Shown: positions 1 through 9,794 of the stretch, in pieces
Layout: every line of letters starts with the position of its first letter
How positions within the stretch are numbered: position 1 is the stretch's first letter
Notes under the pieces: generated by a model
What the model was told of the DNA's origin: nothing
Seen by the model: the letters and a program-made list of their open reading frames with translations, nothing else
The model's database searches: none
Made by a program: the position numbers and the translations under genes
Assembly (NCBI GenBank): GCA_002343845.1
Contig: DDSQ01000144.1
Span: 1-50,335 of the forward strand
From: Planctomycetes bacterium UBA2386
GTDB lineage: Bacteria; Planctomycetota; UBA1135; UBA2386
DNA: 50,335 nucleotides
Direction: 5' to 3'

Positions 1-3000
1 GCGACGCCTCGTCGAACACCACGAGGTCGAAGCGCTGGCCTGGCTGCGCGAGCAGCTGCGCGACGGTCAGCGGGCTCATCAACATGCACGGCGCCAGCTT
101 GCCGAGCAGGCCCGGGACCTCGGCGAACAGCCGCCGCAGCGGCCGGTGCTTGCGCTGCTTCTTGATCTCGCGCTCGAGGATGCCGAGCTCGCTGCTGGCG
201 ACCGTGGTGTCGCGCAGTTGCGGCAGCGCTGCCGCGAGACGCGCCAGCACGACGTCGCCGGCGAGGCGGATCGCGCGTTCGTCGAGGTCGCGGAACGTCG
301 CGATCGCGCGCTCGTGGTCGAGGCCACGGAACGTCGCGAGTGCCGGCTCCCGTTCGTGGACCGCATCGAGCCATGCCCGCAGCCACGAGGCGCGGAACGT
401 CGGCACCAGCGCGCCCGTCGCGATGTCGCCGCGCGCGTGGGCATCGAGCAGCGCCGCCAACCCATGACTTCGCGCCGGCATGGCGACGGCGACGAACGCG
501 CACCAGTCGCGCAGCGTGCTGCCCGCCGCCGACCACTGCTGCGCGCGCGCCTGCACGTGGCGCAGGAACCCGGGTTCCGCCGGAACGCCGAACGCCGCAC
601 GGTCGTCGAGGTCGAACAGCAATCGCGTCGTCGCGAGCGCGGACTGGAGCGCGGCCTCGGCGCCGCGCAGCGCGTCGAGCTTCGGCGGCAACGACGCGTC
701 ACCGGCCGCCAGCGACTCGAGCAGCCGCGCGATCGCCGCGAGGCACGCGGGGTCGGGCGCTTCGGCCCCGGCGCGAAGTCGCTGCACGGCCGCGCGCACG
801 TCGACGATCCACTGCCGGAACGCGGCGAGCTGGGCCCAGTCGGCAGCGCCACCGTTCCAGGCCGCGCCGAGCGCCGATGCCGCCGCCGTGCACGCTGCGA
901 GCGTGCGCTCCTGGCCGCGCACGCGCACCGCGGCGACCAGATCGTCGCGCAGTGCTGTCGCGCGACCGAGCGGCCCGAGCGCGAACGGTGCGAGCTCGGC
1001 GCGCGGGCCACGCAACCGCCACCACCGCACCAACACGAACGAGTCGGCGGATCGCGCGTAGGCGCCACCGAGCCGATCGAGGTCGGCGCCGAGGAGTTCG
1101 CGGCGCCACCGCGAAGCCAGCGGCCCCCACTCGGCGTCGCGGGCCGTTCCGGCCTCGACCGCACGCTGGAGTTCCTTGGCGAGCGCTGGCCAGTCGGCGA
1201 CCCGCAGCAACGCGGCCGGCGGCAGCGGCCGGCGGCCGAGCAGTTCCGCCAGATCGCGCACTGCCGCGAGTTGGTCGCGGCTCGGCCCACGCGCGCCGAA
1301 CAACGGCTCCAGCGCCAGTTCCTGCACGACCGGCGGCAGCGCCTCGGCGCACGCGACGGCGGCGCGCGCGAGGGCCGCGGCCGACGGCGCCACTTGATCC
1401 TGGATCGCCGGGCGCCAGTCCGACCGGCGCACGCCCCACCACGGCGAACGGCACGGCACGCCGACCGAGGCCGCGGCCGCCGCCACCGCAACGACCGCGG
1501 CTCCGGCCGCCACCACGCGCGCGGGTCCGCCGGCGAGCACTTCGCCGACGTCCACCCGCGCCGCAGCGCGCAGGCCGACCAGCTCCGCCATCGCACCGAA
1601 CACCGACACGCCGTGTTCGCGCGGCCGATGCAGCTCGTGCACCAGGCGGTTCAACGACGTGCGCGCGGCGTGCAGGTCCGCGGCGACCTTCGCCCACTCC
1701 GCCGGCTCGCGCCGCTGGCCGACCGCGAGCGCCTTCTGCAACTGCGCCAGCGCCGCCTTCGGACCGGACTTGCTCGAGTGCAGCTCGAGGCAGAACGGGC
1801 CGAGCCCGACCTCGGCGAGCCGGCGCTGCACGACCTCGAGCGCCGCGCGCTTCTCGGCGACGAACAGCACGCGCTTGCCGTCGGCGAGCGACTGCGCGAT
1901 CAGGTTGGTGATCGTCTGCGACTTGCCGGTGCCCGGCGGCCCTTCGAGTACGAACGACCGCCCGCCCGCCGCCGCGAGCACCGCCGCGAGCTGGCTGCTG
2001 TCGGCGTCCTTCGGACACAGCACCGTCGCCGGATCGATCGCGTCGAGCCGTTCGCGCGCGAACTCGGGCGCGTCCTGCGCGAACGCGGTCCCGGGCCGTT
2101 CGACCAGATGCTCGAGCACCGGGCTCTGCAGCAGGTCCTCGCGGCCCTGCAGGTCGAGCCACATCAGGTACTTGGTGAACGAGAAGAAGCCGATGCACGC
2201 CGTGGTCTCGACCTCCCACCGGCTCTGCCCGAGCACGGCGCGGCGGAACGCGTCGAGCACCGCCGCAACGTCGACGCCGAGTTCGCTCTCGGGCGGCGTC
2301 TCGCCGAGCGGCACCCGCAGTTCGAAGTCGCGTTGCAGGAACTGCAGCAGCGTGCGGTTGAGGCGCGGCTCGGCGTCGTCGAGCACGAAGCGGAAGCCGT
2401 CCTGCACCGACAGCCGTTCGATCACCAACGGCAGCAGCAGCAGCGGCGCGCGGCGGGGCTTCTGCGACTGCGGCGTCTCGAACCACTTCAGGAAGCCGAT
2501 CGCGAGGTAGAGCGTGTTGGCGCCGGTCTCTTCGAGCGACGTTCGCGCGTGGCGGAAGATCTCGACGAGGCGGTCATCGAGGTCCTCGGCATCGAGGTCG
2601 GCCCGCAGGCGTCCGGCGCGCAGTTCGTCGGCGAGGTACTGCGCGAAGACGTCGCCACCCGCGCGCTGCGAAGCGAGTTGCAGATCGCGTGGATCGCCGC
2701 CGCCCGCGACCGCGGGCCGCGCATGCACACGCACGCGGCCGCCCTGCTGCAGCTTGTCCTCGAGCGCGTCGAGGTCGTGGCCGAGCAGCGGCACGGTCTT
2801 CTTCGTCGTCGCGAAGTTGAGCAGCCGGTTGAACAGCGACAGGTCCAGCAGCTTCTGCTGCCACAATTCGAGGCGGTCCTTCGGCGGTGCCTGCGGCGGC
2901 AGCGGTTCCCCTTCGGCCGCGGACGCCGGCGACGCGGGCGGCGCCGCGGGTGCGGCCGGGCCTGCTGTCGCCGGCGCGACGGGCGGGCCAGCCGGGGCCG

Positions 3001-4009
3001 CCGGCGCGAACGAATGCGTGCGCGCCGGCAGCGGCCGGATCCCGAGGCGACGCGCCGCCGCCACATCGATCGCAGCGACGAAGTCGGCGTCGGCGGCGAG
3101 CCGGGCGACGCCGGCGGCCACCGCCGCGGCGAACGGCCGCGCGCCGCCGCGGCAGACCAGCGTGCTCTCGACCACGACCAGCGCGTCGAGCTGCGCCCGC
3201 TTGCGCAGTTCCACCGCCGGACCGATCTCGACCTCGGGCGCCGAACCGTCGACGAGCCAGGCGCCGTGGAACGCGTGCCCCTGCACGACGACGACGAACG
3301 GCCGCAGCCCCGCCTGTTCGAGCACGGCGGCGTGCAGCAACGCGAGATCGAGGCAGGTGCCGAGCCGTTCCCCGAGCACCTGCTCGGGCGTGCGCACCTT
3401 CTGGCCCGCCCGCTCGAAACTCGCCGGCGCCGCGACGTAGGTGATCCCCAACGTGGTGATCGCCTCGTGGGCGGCCTCGACGATCGCGCGCGCGCGCGCC
3501 GGATCGCCGGACTGGTAGCCGTCGAGCGCCGGACGGCCGGTGCGCGCCCCGAGCCGCGCGCCGACGTCCTGCAGCAGCGGCGCCAGCGCCGGGTGGTTCG
3601 GCGACACGAACGCGGCGAGCAGCGCGGGCAGTGGCGCCAGCCCCGGCCACTCGTTGTAGGCCAACACGTCGATCGCACTGCGGTGCACGGCGAGCCGTTC
3701 GCCGCCGCCGTCGACGGTGACGACGAGCGCGGCGCGCGTGCGTTCGATCGCGTTCGCGAACGCCTCGGCGTGCAGCGGCACGTCGGGCAGCGTGAGCTCG
3801 TGCACCGCCCCCGGCGCGAGTTCGGCGAGGCGCAGCGCGAGCGGCGTCGCGAACCCGGCGAGTTCGACGGTCACCTGCAGGTCGCGCCGCGCGACCGGGC
3901 TCTCGTTGCGCAACGCGAGCCGCCGCAGCCACGGCACCGCGTTCTGCTGCATCGCGTAGCACAGCGCCGGCGCGTGCTGCAGTTCGACGATCACTCCCGT
4001 GGCGTTCAC
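1..4009 (-). CDS. DUF4011-type superfamily 1 helicase, N-terminal part (gene runs off the left edge)
   Basis: A single open frame of 1336 codons runs from a GTG at 4009 to base 1 without a stop; an in-frame TAG lies about 36 bases upstream and no ATG intervenes (a second GTG at 3994 is possible). The N-terminus looks like the beta domain that opens DUF4011 helicases. It is followed by a transglutaminase-like segment (GTCLDL, Cys219, then GHAFHGAWLVD), an Ala/Pro linker near residues 320-350, and the DUF4011 region (LLDLSLFNRLLNF). Walker A GPPGTGKS lies near residue 688, and the window cuts the protein exactly at Walker B (VVFDEAS, about 1330). Remaining helicase motifs and any C-terminal Vsr-like nuclease lie outside. 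Proteins of this architecture have been reported as the single-gene antiphage system Hhe; a defence role here is inference. No neighbouring defence gene is visible. Confidence 0.85.
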   Translation of the reverse strand, partial: MNATGVIVELQHAPALCYAMQQNAVPWLRRLALRNESPVARRDLQVTVELAGFATPLALRLAELAPGAVHELTLPDVPLHAEAFANAIERTRAALVVTVDGGGERLAVHRSAIDVLAYNEWPGLAPLPALLAAFVSPNHPALAPLLQDVGARLGARTGRPALDGYQSGDPARARAIVEAAHEAITTLGITYVAAPASFERAGQKVRTPEQVLGERLGTCLDLALLHAAVLEQAGLRPFVVVVQGHAFHGAWLVDGSAPEVEIGPAVELRKRAQLDALVVVESTLVCRGGARPFAAAVAAGVARLAADADFVAAIDVAAARRLGIRPLPARTHSFAPAAPAGPPVAPATAGPAAPAAPPASPASAAEGEPLPPQAPPKDRLELWQQKLLDLSLFNRLLNFATTKKTVPLLGHDLDALEDKLQQGGRVRVHARPAVAGGGDPRDLQLASQRAGGDVFAQYLADELRAGRLRADLDAEDLDDRLVEIFRHARTSLEETGANTLYLAIGFLKWFETPQSQKPRRAPLLLLPLVIERLSVQDGFRFVLDDAEPRLNRTLLQFLQRDFELRVPLGETPPESELGVDVAAVLDAFRRAVLGQSRWEVETTACIGFFSFTKYLMWLDLQGREDLLQSPVLEHLVERPGTAFAQDAPEFARERLDAIDPATVLCPKDADSSQLAAVLAAAGGRSFVLEGPPGTGKSQTITNLIAQSLADGKRVLFVAEKRAALEVVQRRLAEVGLGPFCLELHSSKSGPKAALAQLQKALAVGQRREPAEWAKVAADLHAARTSLNRLVHELHRPREHGVSVFGAMAELVGLRAAARVDVGEVLAGGPARVVAAGAAVVAVAAAAASVGVPCRSPWWGVRRSDWRPAIQDQVAPSAAALARAAVACAEALPPVVQELALEPLFGARGPSRDQLAAVRDLAELLGRRPLPPAALLRVADWPALAKELQRAVEAGTARDAEWGPLASRWRRELLGADLDRLGGAYARSADSFVLVRWWRLRGPRAELAPFALGPLGRATALRDDLVAAVRVRGQERTLAACTAAASALGAAWNGGAADWAQLAAFRQWIVDVRAAVQRLRAGAEAPDPACLAAIARLLESLAAGDASLPPKLDALRGAEAALQSALATTRLLFDLDDRAAFGVPAEPGFLRHVQARAQQWSAAGSTLRDWCAFVAVAMPARSHGLAALLDAHARGDIATGALVPTFRASWLRAWLDAVHEREPALATFRGLDHERAIATFRDLDERAIRLAGDVVLARLAAALPQLRDTTVASSELGILEREIKKQRKHRPLRRLFAEVPGLLGKLAPCMLMSPLTVAQLLAQPGQRFDLVVFDEAS

Positions 4010-4076
4010 CGCGCAGACGCTATGCGGCGTGCGCGGCCGGCTCTACTGGTTCCTCGCCCGTTGCGGGCGGCGCGGC

Positions 4077-5489
4077 TCACCAGGCGCCGACGACGCCGCT
4101 CGCCGCGTTCGACAACACCGCCCCGTACGGGTTGGCCGTGATGTCGAGGACCATCGCCTGCGAGTGGAACGAGAAGCCGATCGCGTTCGGGGTCACCGGG
4201 ATCGCCCACGTGAAGCTGCCGGCACCCGCGGTGAGGAAGAACGCGGTCAGGAACTCGGTGCTCGTGCGCAGCACGCAGCCGGTCAGGCCGACCGACGTCA
4301 GGTCCAGCGGCAGCGGGTTTCCACCCCAGACCTGGTCCGACTGGCCGAACGCGACGAGCGAGAGGTTGTTGCCGAAGGCGTAGGAGAGCTGCAGCGTGAA
4401 CGCGCTGCCGGCAACCGGGCGGCTGCCGTTCGCGGGGGTGAGCGTCGGTGGGCCGAACGGGCCGCTGCATCCCGGACCGGTCGGCGTCCACGTCGAGCGC
4501 GACCCGACCTGGTACTCCCACGTGGCCTGCTCGACCGCGGTCCAGAAGCCGCCGAACTTCACGATGCGATCCCGCGCGCTGTCGTAGGCGAGCGAGTAGG
4601 CCATCTGCGCTGGCGGCCGAGGACTGCGCGTGTCCTCCTGCCAGTCGACGCCATCCCAGACCCACACGGTGTCGTGGAACGTCTGCCCCGGCACCATCTC
4701 CTGGCCACCGAACACCACCACCAGCTGCTCCTGGGCGTCGTACGCGCCGCCGGCTTCCATCCGGCCGGCCGGTGGGTTCTGCGGGAAGCGCTGCTGCCAC
4801 GCCGAGCCATCCCAGGTCCAGGTGTCCCTCGGCGTGCCGATCGCGGCGCCGAAGTTGCCGCCGAGCAGAACGACGTTGCCGCGCGCCGGGTCGCCGACGA
4901 GGCAGGCGCCGATGCGGGCGGGTGGCGAAGTCGGCGACGCGCGCTGGAGCCACGTTGTGCCATCCCACTCCCAGGTGTCCGCGAGCATCGGCGTGACCGT
5001 GAAGCCGACGCCACCGCCGAACAGCACGCACACGCCACGCAGCGGATCGAACGCCATGCAGGCCCCGCGCCGCGCGGGCGGCCGAACTGTCGGCTGCCGT
5101 TGCGTCCACACGAGACCGTCCCACTCCCACGTGTCGTCGGTGTCGATGCCGTTGCCGCCGCCGGTCGCGCCACCGTGCAGGACCACGCGACCGCGCGCGC
5201 TGTCGTAGGCCATCACGTGCCCCAACCGCGCCGACGGCGCGACGGGCGTCACGGCCTGGGTCCACGCCGCCCCATTCCAGGTCCAGGTGTCGCCGAGGTA
5301 CGTGCCCTGGAACCCCCAGCCCCCGAACAACACCGTGCGCGCGTTCGCCGCGTCGTAGACCAGCTCGTGGTGGGCGCGCGCGGGTGGCTTCGGCGTCAGC
5401 AGGGAAAACTGCTGCCAACCGGACTGTGCGATCGCTGCGGGCGAGCACGACGCGAGCAGAAGCAGCCGTAGCGAACTCGAGAACGGCAT
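4077..5489 (-). CDS. Secreted kelch-repeat protein with planctomycete C-terminal module
   Basis: 470 residues from the ATG at 5489, chosen because it opens a signal peptide (MPFSSSLRLLLLASC, cleavage after AIAQ). Longer in-frame starts add only arginine-rich, non-coding-looking sequence. Six kelch-type blades follow, each with a GG pair and a W-x-W or W-E-W turn such as DTWTWNGAAW and DTWEWDGTTW, enough for one six-bladed beta-propeller. The last about 130 residues form a separate Gly/Pro/Leu-rich beta module starting near GPGCSGPFGPP, which resembles the ends of four other secreted proteins in this window. Probably exported and surface-associated; ligand unknown. It is transcribed in the same direction as the helicase, with a 67-base gap. 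Confidence 0.85.
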   Translation of the reverse strand: MPFSSSLRLLLLASCSPAAIAQSGWQQFSLLTPKPPARAHHELVYDAANARTVLFGGWGFQGTYLGDTWTWNGAAWTQAVTPVAPSARLGHVMAYDSARGRVVLHGGATGGGNGIDTDDTWEWDGLVWTQRQPTVRPPARRGACMAFDPLRGVCVLFGGGVGFTVTPMLADTWEWDGTTWLQRASPTSPPARIGACLVGDPARGNVVLLGGNFGAAIGTPRDTWTWDGSAWQQRFPQNPPAGRMEAGGAYDAQEQLVVVFGGQEMVPGQTFHDTVWVWDGVDWQEDTRSPRPPAQMAYSLAYDSARDRIVKFGGFWTAVEQATWEYQVGSRSTWTPTGPGCSGPFGPPTLTPANGSRPVAGSAFTLQLSYAFGNNLSLVAFGQSDQVWGGNPLPLDLTSVGLTGCVLRTSTEFLTAFFLTAGAGSFTWAIPVTPNAIGFSFHSQAMVLDITANPYGAVLSNAASGVVGAW

Positions 5490-5625
5490 CGTGAAGATGG
5501 TGTGCTGGCTCCCGGAGGCGGTCAACGTGGGGCGCGCAGAGCAACCGCTGGACCGCGACGCCATCGTCCGCCTTCGGGCGCGCCACTGCCGAGCGATGTC
5601 ACGCGCGGGTGACGACAGCCTGCGA

Positions 5626-6417
5626 TCAGGTCGTCCGACCTGGCGGCAACGTGCAGCGACGGTCGAGGTGCGTGTAGCCGCCGTCGACGAACACGACCTG
5701 GCCCGTGGTGTGGGCACTGCGTGGCGAGGCGAGGAACACGACCATCGCCGCGATCTCCTCGGGCGACGTGAAGCGCGCGCCGAGCGGGACCGACTGCGCG
5801 ATGCGCGAACGTTCGCCGGCCGGATCGGGCCGCGTCGCCAGCCACGCCTCGTACATCGGCGTCCAGACCTCGGCGGGCACGACCGCGTTGGCGCGCACAC
5901 CGTGCGGCGCCAGTTCGACGGCCCACTCGCGCGTCAGCGCCAGCAGCGCCCCCTTCGCCGCGGCGTAGGCCGACGTGCCGCCTTGCCCGGTGACCGCGAC
6001 CTTGCTGCCGATGGTCACGATCGCGCCGCGGGCCCGCACGAGATGCACGCGGGCGTGGCGCAGCAGCGCGTGCGCCGGCAGCAGGTTGTCGCGAAGCGAA
6101 CCGAGGAACGCATCGTCGCTGGCGCCGATGCCGACGCTGTCGTTGCGGCCGGCGTTGTTGACCAGCACGTCGACGCCGCCGAGCTGCACGGCCGCCGCGA
6201 TCGCCCGTGCGCAGGTCGCGTCGTCGCCGAGTTCGCCGCCGACGAAGCGCACCGCGGGCAATGCAGCAGCCATCGCCGTGCCAGCGGCGACGTCGCGGTC
6301 GGCAACCACCACGCGCGCGCCTTCGGCGAGCAGCAGATCGACGATCGCGCGACCGATGCCGCGGCAGCCGCCGGTCACCACCGCCACCTTGCCGTGAAGG
6401 CCGAGGTCCACGGTCAC
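5626..6417 (-). CDS. SDR oxidoreductase, L-fucose dehydrogenase-like
   Basis: 263 residues starting at a GTG whose bases overlap the stop of the upstream hydrolase gene (GTGA), so the two are translationally coupled. Classical SDR features: TGGCRGIG at residues 15-22, NNAG at 87-90, catalytic Ser138, Tyr151 and Lys155. The sequence around the active site and C-terminus (AVTGQGGTSAY, LTREWAVEL, VPLGARFTSPEEIA, FVDGGYTHLDR) closely resembles, from memory, bacterial L-fucose (6-deoxy-hexose) dehydrogenases that oxidise L-fucose to the lactone with NAD(P)+. Coupling to an FAH-family hydrolase and the presence of a fuconolactonase-like gene elsewhere in the window fit that assignment. A 2-keto-3-deoxy-L-fuconate dehydrogenase is the main alternative. 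Cytoplasmic. Confidence 0.85.
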   Translation of the reverse strand: MTVDLGLHGKVAVVTGGCRGIGRAIVDLLLAEGARVVVADRDVAAGTAMAAALPAVRFVGGELGDDATCARAIAAAVQLGGVDVLVNNAGRNDSVGIGASDDAFLGSLRDNLLPAHALLRHARVHLVRARGAIVTIGSKVAVTGQGGTSAYAAAKGALLALTREWAVELAPHGVRANAVVPAEVWTPMYEAWLATRPDPAGERSRIAQSVPLGARFTSPEEIAAMVVFLASPRSAHTTGQVVFVDGGYTHLDRRCTLPPGRTT

Positions 6418-7340
6418 CTGGCCGCGTCGGCGGTGTCGGCGGCGACCACCGGGTTGCGCAGCACGCCCAGCCCGTCGATCTCGACCTCGCAGACGTCGCC
6501 GGGCGCGAGCCAGATCGGCGGCTTGCGGAAGCAGCCGACGCCCGGCGGTGTGCCGGTCGCGATCACGTCGCCCGGTTCGAGCGTGATGTCGGCGCTGATC
6601 GACGCAATGAGCTGCGGGATCGTGAACACCAGCTGGTTCGTGTTGCTGTCCTGCAGCGTGCGGCCATTGACGCGCATGCGGATGCGCAGCGCGTGCGGGT
6701 CGGCGATCTCGTCGGCGGTCGCGACGAACGGTCCGAACGGCGCGAACGTGTCGCACGACTTGCCGCGCTGCCACTGGCCATCGGCGAACTGGAAGTCGCG
6801 CGCCGACACGTCGTGGAAGCAGCAGTAGCCGAGCACGTGCCGCAGCGCGTCGGCTTCGGCGACGCGCGAAGCACGGCGGCCGATCACGACGCCGAGTTCG
6901 GCCTCGTAGTCGGTCTGCGTACTGCCGCGCGGGATGCGGATCGGGCCGCCCGGCCGCTGCACGCACGTCGTGAACTTGCTGAACAGCAGCGGGCGCTTGG
7001 GCAGTTCGGCGTTCTGCTCCGCGGCATGGTCGCGGTAGTTGAGGCCGATGCAGAGGATCTTGCCCGGCCGCGGCACCGGCGCGTGCAATGCCACGGCCGC
7101 GAGGGCGTGCAGCGCACCGGCGGTGCGCAGCCGCTCCCGTTCCCGTGCATCGGCGGCCACGCGAGCGACCGCGACCCGCGCCGCGGCGAGGAACGGCTGC
7201 GCCAGATCGAACGCATCGTGCGACGCGCGCAGCGGCGGCAACGCGAGCGTCGCGTGCGTGAGGTCGACGACCTGGTCGGCGTCGAGCAATGCCCCGGGAC
7301 ACGGCGGTCCGGCGGCGATCGAGAAGGCGACGAGTTTCAC
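6414..7340 (-). CDS. Fumarylacetoacetate hydrolase family protein (candidate 2,4-diketo-3-deoxy-L-fuconate hydrolase)
   Basis: 308 residues, ATG at 7340. An N-terminal about 85-residue lid domain precedes the FAH fold, with ILCIGLNYRDHAAE at about 95-108, the metal ligands Glu146 and Glu148 (DYEAELGVVIG) and Asp177 (CCFHDVSARD), and the terminal GTPPGVGC loop. The family cleaves C-C bonds or hydrates/tautomerises 2-oxo acids. With the downstream L-fucose dehydrogenase-like SDR, the best guess is hydrolysis of 2,4-diketo-3-deoxy-L-fuconate to pyruvate and L-lactate. Alternatives are ureidoglycolate lyase or acylpyruvase. It is the first gene of a two-gene operon. No regulator gene is adjacent. 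Confidence 0.85.
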   Translation of the reverse strand: MKLVAFSIAAGPPCPGALLDADQVVDLTHATLALPPLRASHDAFDLAQPFLAAARVAVARVAADARERERLRTAGALHALAAVALHAPVPRPGKILCIGLNYRDHAAEQNAELPKRPLLFSKFTTCVQRPGGPIRIPRGSTQTDYEAELGVVIGRRASRVAEADALRHVLGYCCFHDVSARDFQFADGQWQRGKSCDTFAPFGPFVATADEIADPHALRIRMRVNGRTLQDSNTNQLVFTIPQLIASISADITLEPGDVIATGTPPGVGCFRKPPIWLAPGDVCEVEIDGLGVLRNPVVAADTADAAR

Positions 7341-7460
7341 CTCGGCAGCGAACCGGATCGCAGGCGGCGCGGCAACCGCCGCGTCCGCGAACGCTCCGTC
7401 ACCGCGCCCGCTCCGCTTCCCTGACGTCCGGGTGCCGCGAACACCCGCAGGGAGGACGGC

Positions 7461-9053
7461 TCACGATCCGACGACCACCTCGACGGCGTTGCTCCACGCG
7501 ACGCCCTGCGGCGTCGCCGGGTCCAGCACCGCGGCCTGGAAGCAGGCGCTGGCGCCGACCAGCGACGGCGACGGCAGCGACAGCGCGAACTGGAACGCGC
7601 CATCCCCCGCCACGCCGCTGCTGCCGCTCAACGGCAGCACGGCGGTGGCGACGATCGGCGTGAACCACAGCGTGCCCCCCAGCAGCGAGGACTGCCAAGG
7701 CGTGGTCCCCGCGCCGAGCACGGCCACAGCACCGCCGAGGCCGTTGGTCAGGTCGATCGAGAACGTTTGCCCGATGCGCGGGCGACCGTTCCCGGCCAGC
7801 TTCGGCACGAGGCCGCCGCTGCCGGCGATGCCAGCGCCGTAGGGCCACGAACCGGCGCCGAGTTCGTGCACGGCGACGCGGCCGGCGTTGGCGAGCGGTG
7901 CCAGGCTCAGGGTCGATCCGAGCGCGAGCAGCCCGCCCTGCATCGCGATGCCGGTGGTGTGGAACACGCTGCTCGGCATCACCGGCGTCACGTGCTGCGA
8001 CGTCCACATCCCGCCGATGCGGCGGTAGTGATGGACCCGGTCGCCGCCCGATTGGGTGACGATGAGTTCCTCGCCTTCGATCGCGAGCCGGTCCACGAAG
8101 CCGACCGCGCCGGGCGGCGCGACGACGAAGCCCTCGTGAACCCAGCTGCCGCCCTGGTGGACCCAGATGTCGACCCGGCCGATGGACGAACCCTGCACGC
8201 AGTGGCGATCGCCGACCGCGATGCGAACGCCGTCCGTCGCGACGATCTGGCCGAACGCGGCGCCGGTGCCGATGAGCGCCGAACCGACGTAGCCGGGGCT
8301 CGCGTTCACCACCGACAGCTCCTGCTCGAGCACCGGCTGGTCGTTGACGATCCGGTAGACGACCGCGCGCCCCAGGCTCGCGCTCGCCGAGCTGTTGCCG
8401 ATGGCAGTGCCGACGACGAGCACGCCACCGCGCATCGCCAGGGCGATGCCGATCTCGTCGTGGATGGCCGCCCACGGCGGCAGCAGCACGGCCACCTCGG
8501 TGACGACGCCGCCCTGATCGCGGAACAGCGAGACCCCGCCGGTGCGCACGAGCGACGGCGGCACCCACGTGTGTGGGGCGCCGACCGCGATCCACTCGCC
8601 GTCGGTGGCGATCGCATGACCGTAGTAGGCGGCGTACTGCGCCGCACTTCCGACGAGCTCACCCGACGACGTCCACTGCGTGCCACTTCGCCGCAGCAGC
8701 CAGACGGTATTCGCGGTCGGATTGGCGCTGACGACCAGCCGGTCGCCCGCGAGCGCCACGTGGCGGCCGAAGGTGGTGTTGAAGCCAGTGGGTGCTGGCG
8801 AGGAGATCTTCTGTTCGAGCGCCCACGTGCCACCTTGATGCCGCCAGACGTAGACCGCGCCACCGGGCGACGTCGCCAGGTCGACCTGGATACCGCCGGC
8901 CGCGAGCGTGTCGCCGTGCAGGGCGACCGAGCCGCCGACCCGGGCGTCGGCCTGGGGATCCGGCCACGTCAGTTCCTGCAGGCGGCAGATCTGCGCGCCT
9001 GCCGGGACGGTCAGCAAGGCGGCGACGACGAGACGAACGGGCGTGTGGTTCAT
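7461..9053 (-). CDS. Secreted FG-GAP-like repeat protein
   Basis: 530 residues. The ATG at 9053 is preferred to one two codons earlier because a GAGG ribosome-binding sequence lies seven bases before it. A signal peptide (VRLVVAALLTVPAGAQ) is followed by repeated blades with the pattern VALHGDTLAAGG, ALAGDRLVVSAN, ATDGEWIAVGAPH and IEGEELIVTQ. This is the FG-GAP/integrin alpha-type propeller seen in many planctomycete exported proteins. The last about 125 residues are a beta-rich module ending in SNAVEVVVGS, similar in pattern to the ends of the kelch and ELWxxDGT proteins. It lies divergent from the sigma/kinase pair, with about 150 bases between start codons. Function unknown; probably outside the cytoplasm. 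Confidence 0.8.
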   Translation of the reverse strand: MNHTPVRLVVAALLTVPAGAQICRLQELTWPDPQADARVGGSVALHGDTLAAGGIQVDLATSPGGAVYVWRHQGGTWALEQKISSPAPTGFNTTFGRHVALAGDRLVVSANPTANTVWLLRRSGTQWTSSGELVGSAAQYAAYYGHAIATDGEWIAVGAPHTWVPPSLVRTGGVSLFRDQGGVVTEVAVLLPPWAAIHDEIGIALAMRGGVLVVGTAIGNSSASASLGRAVVYRIVNDQPVLEQELSVVNASPGYVGSALIGTGAAFGQIVATDGVRIAVGDRHCVQGSSIGRVDIWVHQGGSWVHEGFVVAPPGAVGFVDRLAIEGEELIVTQSGGDRVHHYRRIGGMWTSQHVTPVMPSSVFHTTGIAMQGGLLALGSTLSLAPLANAGRVAVHELGAGSWPYGAGIAGSGGLVPKLAGNGRPRIGQTFSIDLTNGLGGAVAVLGAGTTPWQSSLLGGTLWFTPIVATAVLPLSGSSGVAGDGAFQFALSLPSPSLVGASACFQAAVLDPATPQGVAWSNAVEVVVGS

Positions 9054-9206
9054 GGGCATTCCTCGGGGATGCCCGCAAGGCGACGAATGCCCGCGGGCTC
9101 CATCAGGAATCCCCCAGTCCGGGTTCCAATCACGCGATCGTGATGGGCGCAGCACCGAGACGACGCTTCTGGGTGCTGCGTGCTCGCCGTCGCTACTCTC
9201 CGCGTC

Positions 9207-9794
9207 ATGGTCCCTGCGCCGGATGAGCCGCTACCGGGCGACGTGACCCGCTGCCTCGCCCGCCTCGGGGCCGGCGACGAGCTGGCTGCCCACGAGCTGC
9301 TCGACCTGCTCTACGGCCACCTGCGGCAGATCGCGGCCGGCGCGATGCGCGGCGAACGTCCTTCCCACACGCTCGACCCGACCGGGCTCGTGCACGAAGC
9401 GTGGCTGCGGTTGTTCGGCCACGACCCGCGCCGCTTCGCCGACCGCGCCCACTTCCTGCGCGCCGCCGCGCGCGCGATGCGGCGCGTGCTGATCGACCAT
9501 GCGCGCGCGCGTGGCCGGCAGAAGCGCACGCTCGACCCGGCCTCGCTGCCGCTCGACGCCTGGCTCGACGGCGTGGCCGCGCGACGACTCGATCTGCTCG
9601 CCCTCGACGAAGCGCTCGACCGGCTGGCCGAAGTCGACGCCGAACTGGCGCGCCTGGTCGAACTGCGCTTCTTCAGCGGGCTGTCGATCGCCGAGACCGC
9701 GGCCGTGCTCGCGCGTTCGACCGCCAGCGTCGAACGCGACTGGCGCTGCGCCCGCGCCTTGCTGCAGCGCCTGCTGGACGGAGGGGCTGTGTGA
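9207..9794 (+). CDS. ECF-type RNA polymerase sigma factor
   Basis: 195 residues from the ATG at 9207; an upstream GTG at 9180 would add nine residues and is less likely. Sigma-2 features include LLDLLYGHLRQIA, a TGLVHEAWLRLF segment and AMRRVLIDHARAR. Region 4 contains LVELRFFSGLSIAETAAVL with the helix-turn-helix ending STASVERDWRCAR. It resembles the ECF subfamily that in Planctomycetota is linked to Ser/Thr kinases. The stop TGA overlaps the GTG start of the kinase by four bases, so the two are translationally coupled and the sigma factor is plausibly regulated by that kinase. No anti-sigma gene is visible. Confidence 0.92.
   Translation: MVPAPDEPLPGDVTRCLARLGAGDELAAHELLDLLYGHLRQIAAGAMRGERPSHTLDPTGLVHEAWLRLFGHDPRRFADRAHFLRAAARAMRRVLIDHARARGRQKRTLDPASLPLDAWLDGVAARRLDLLALDEALDRLAEVDAELARLVELRFFSGLSIAETAAVLARSTASVERDWRCARALLQRLLDGGAV

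Noticed and set aside
146..4141. A 1331-codon open frame on the + strand opposite the helicase
   Set aside because: It is rich in Arg/Ala/Gly with no domain motifs, and the minus strand carries clear helicase motifs in one continuous frame. High GC content makes long antisense frames common.
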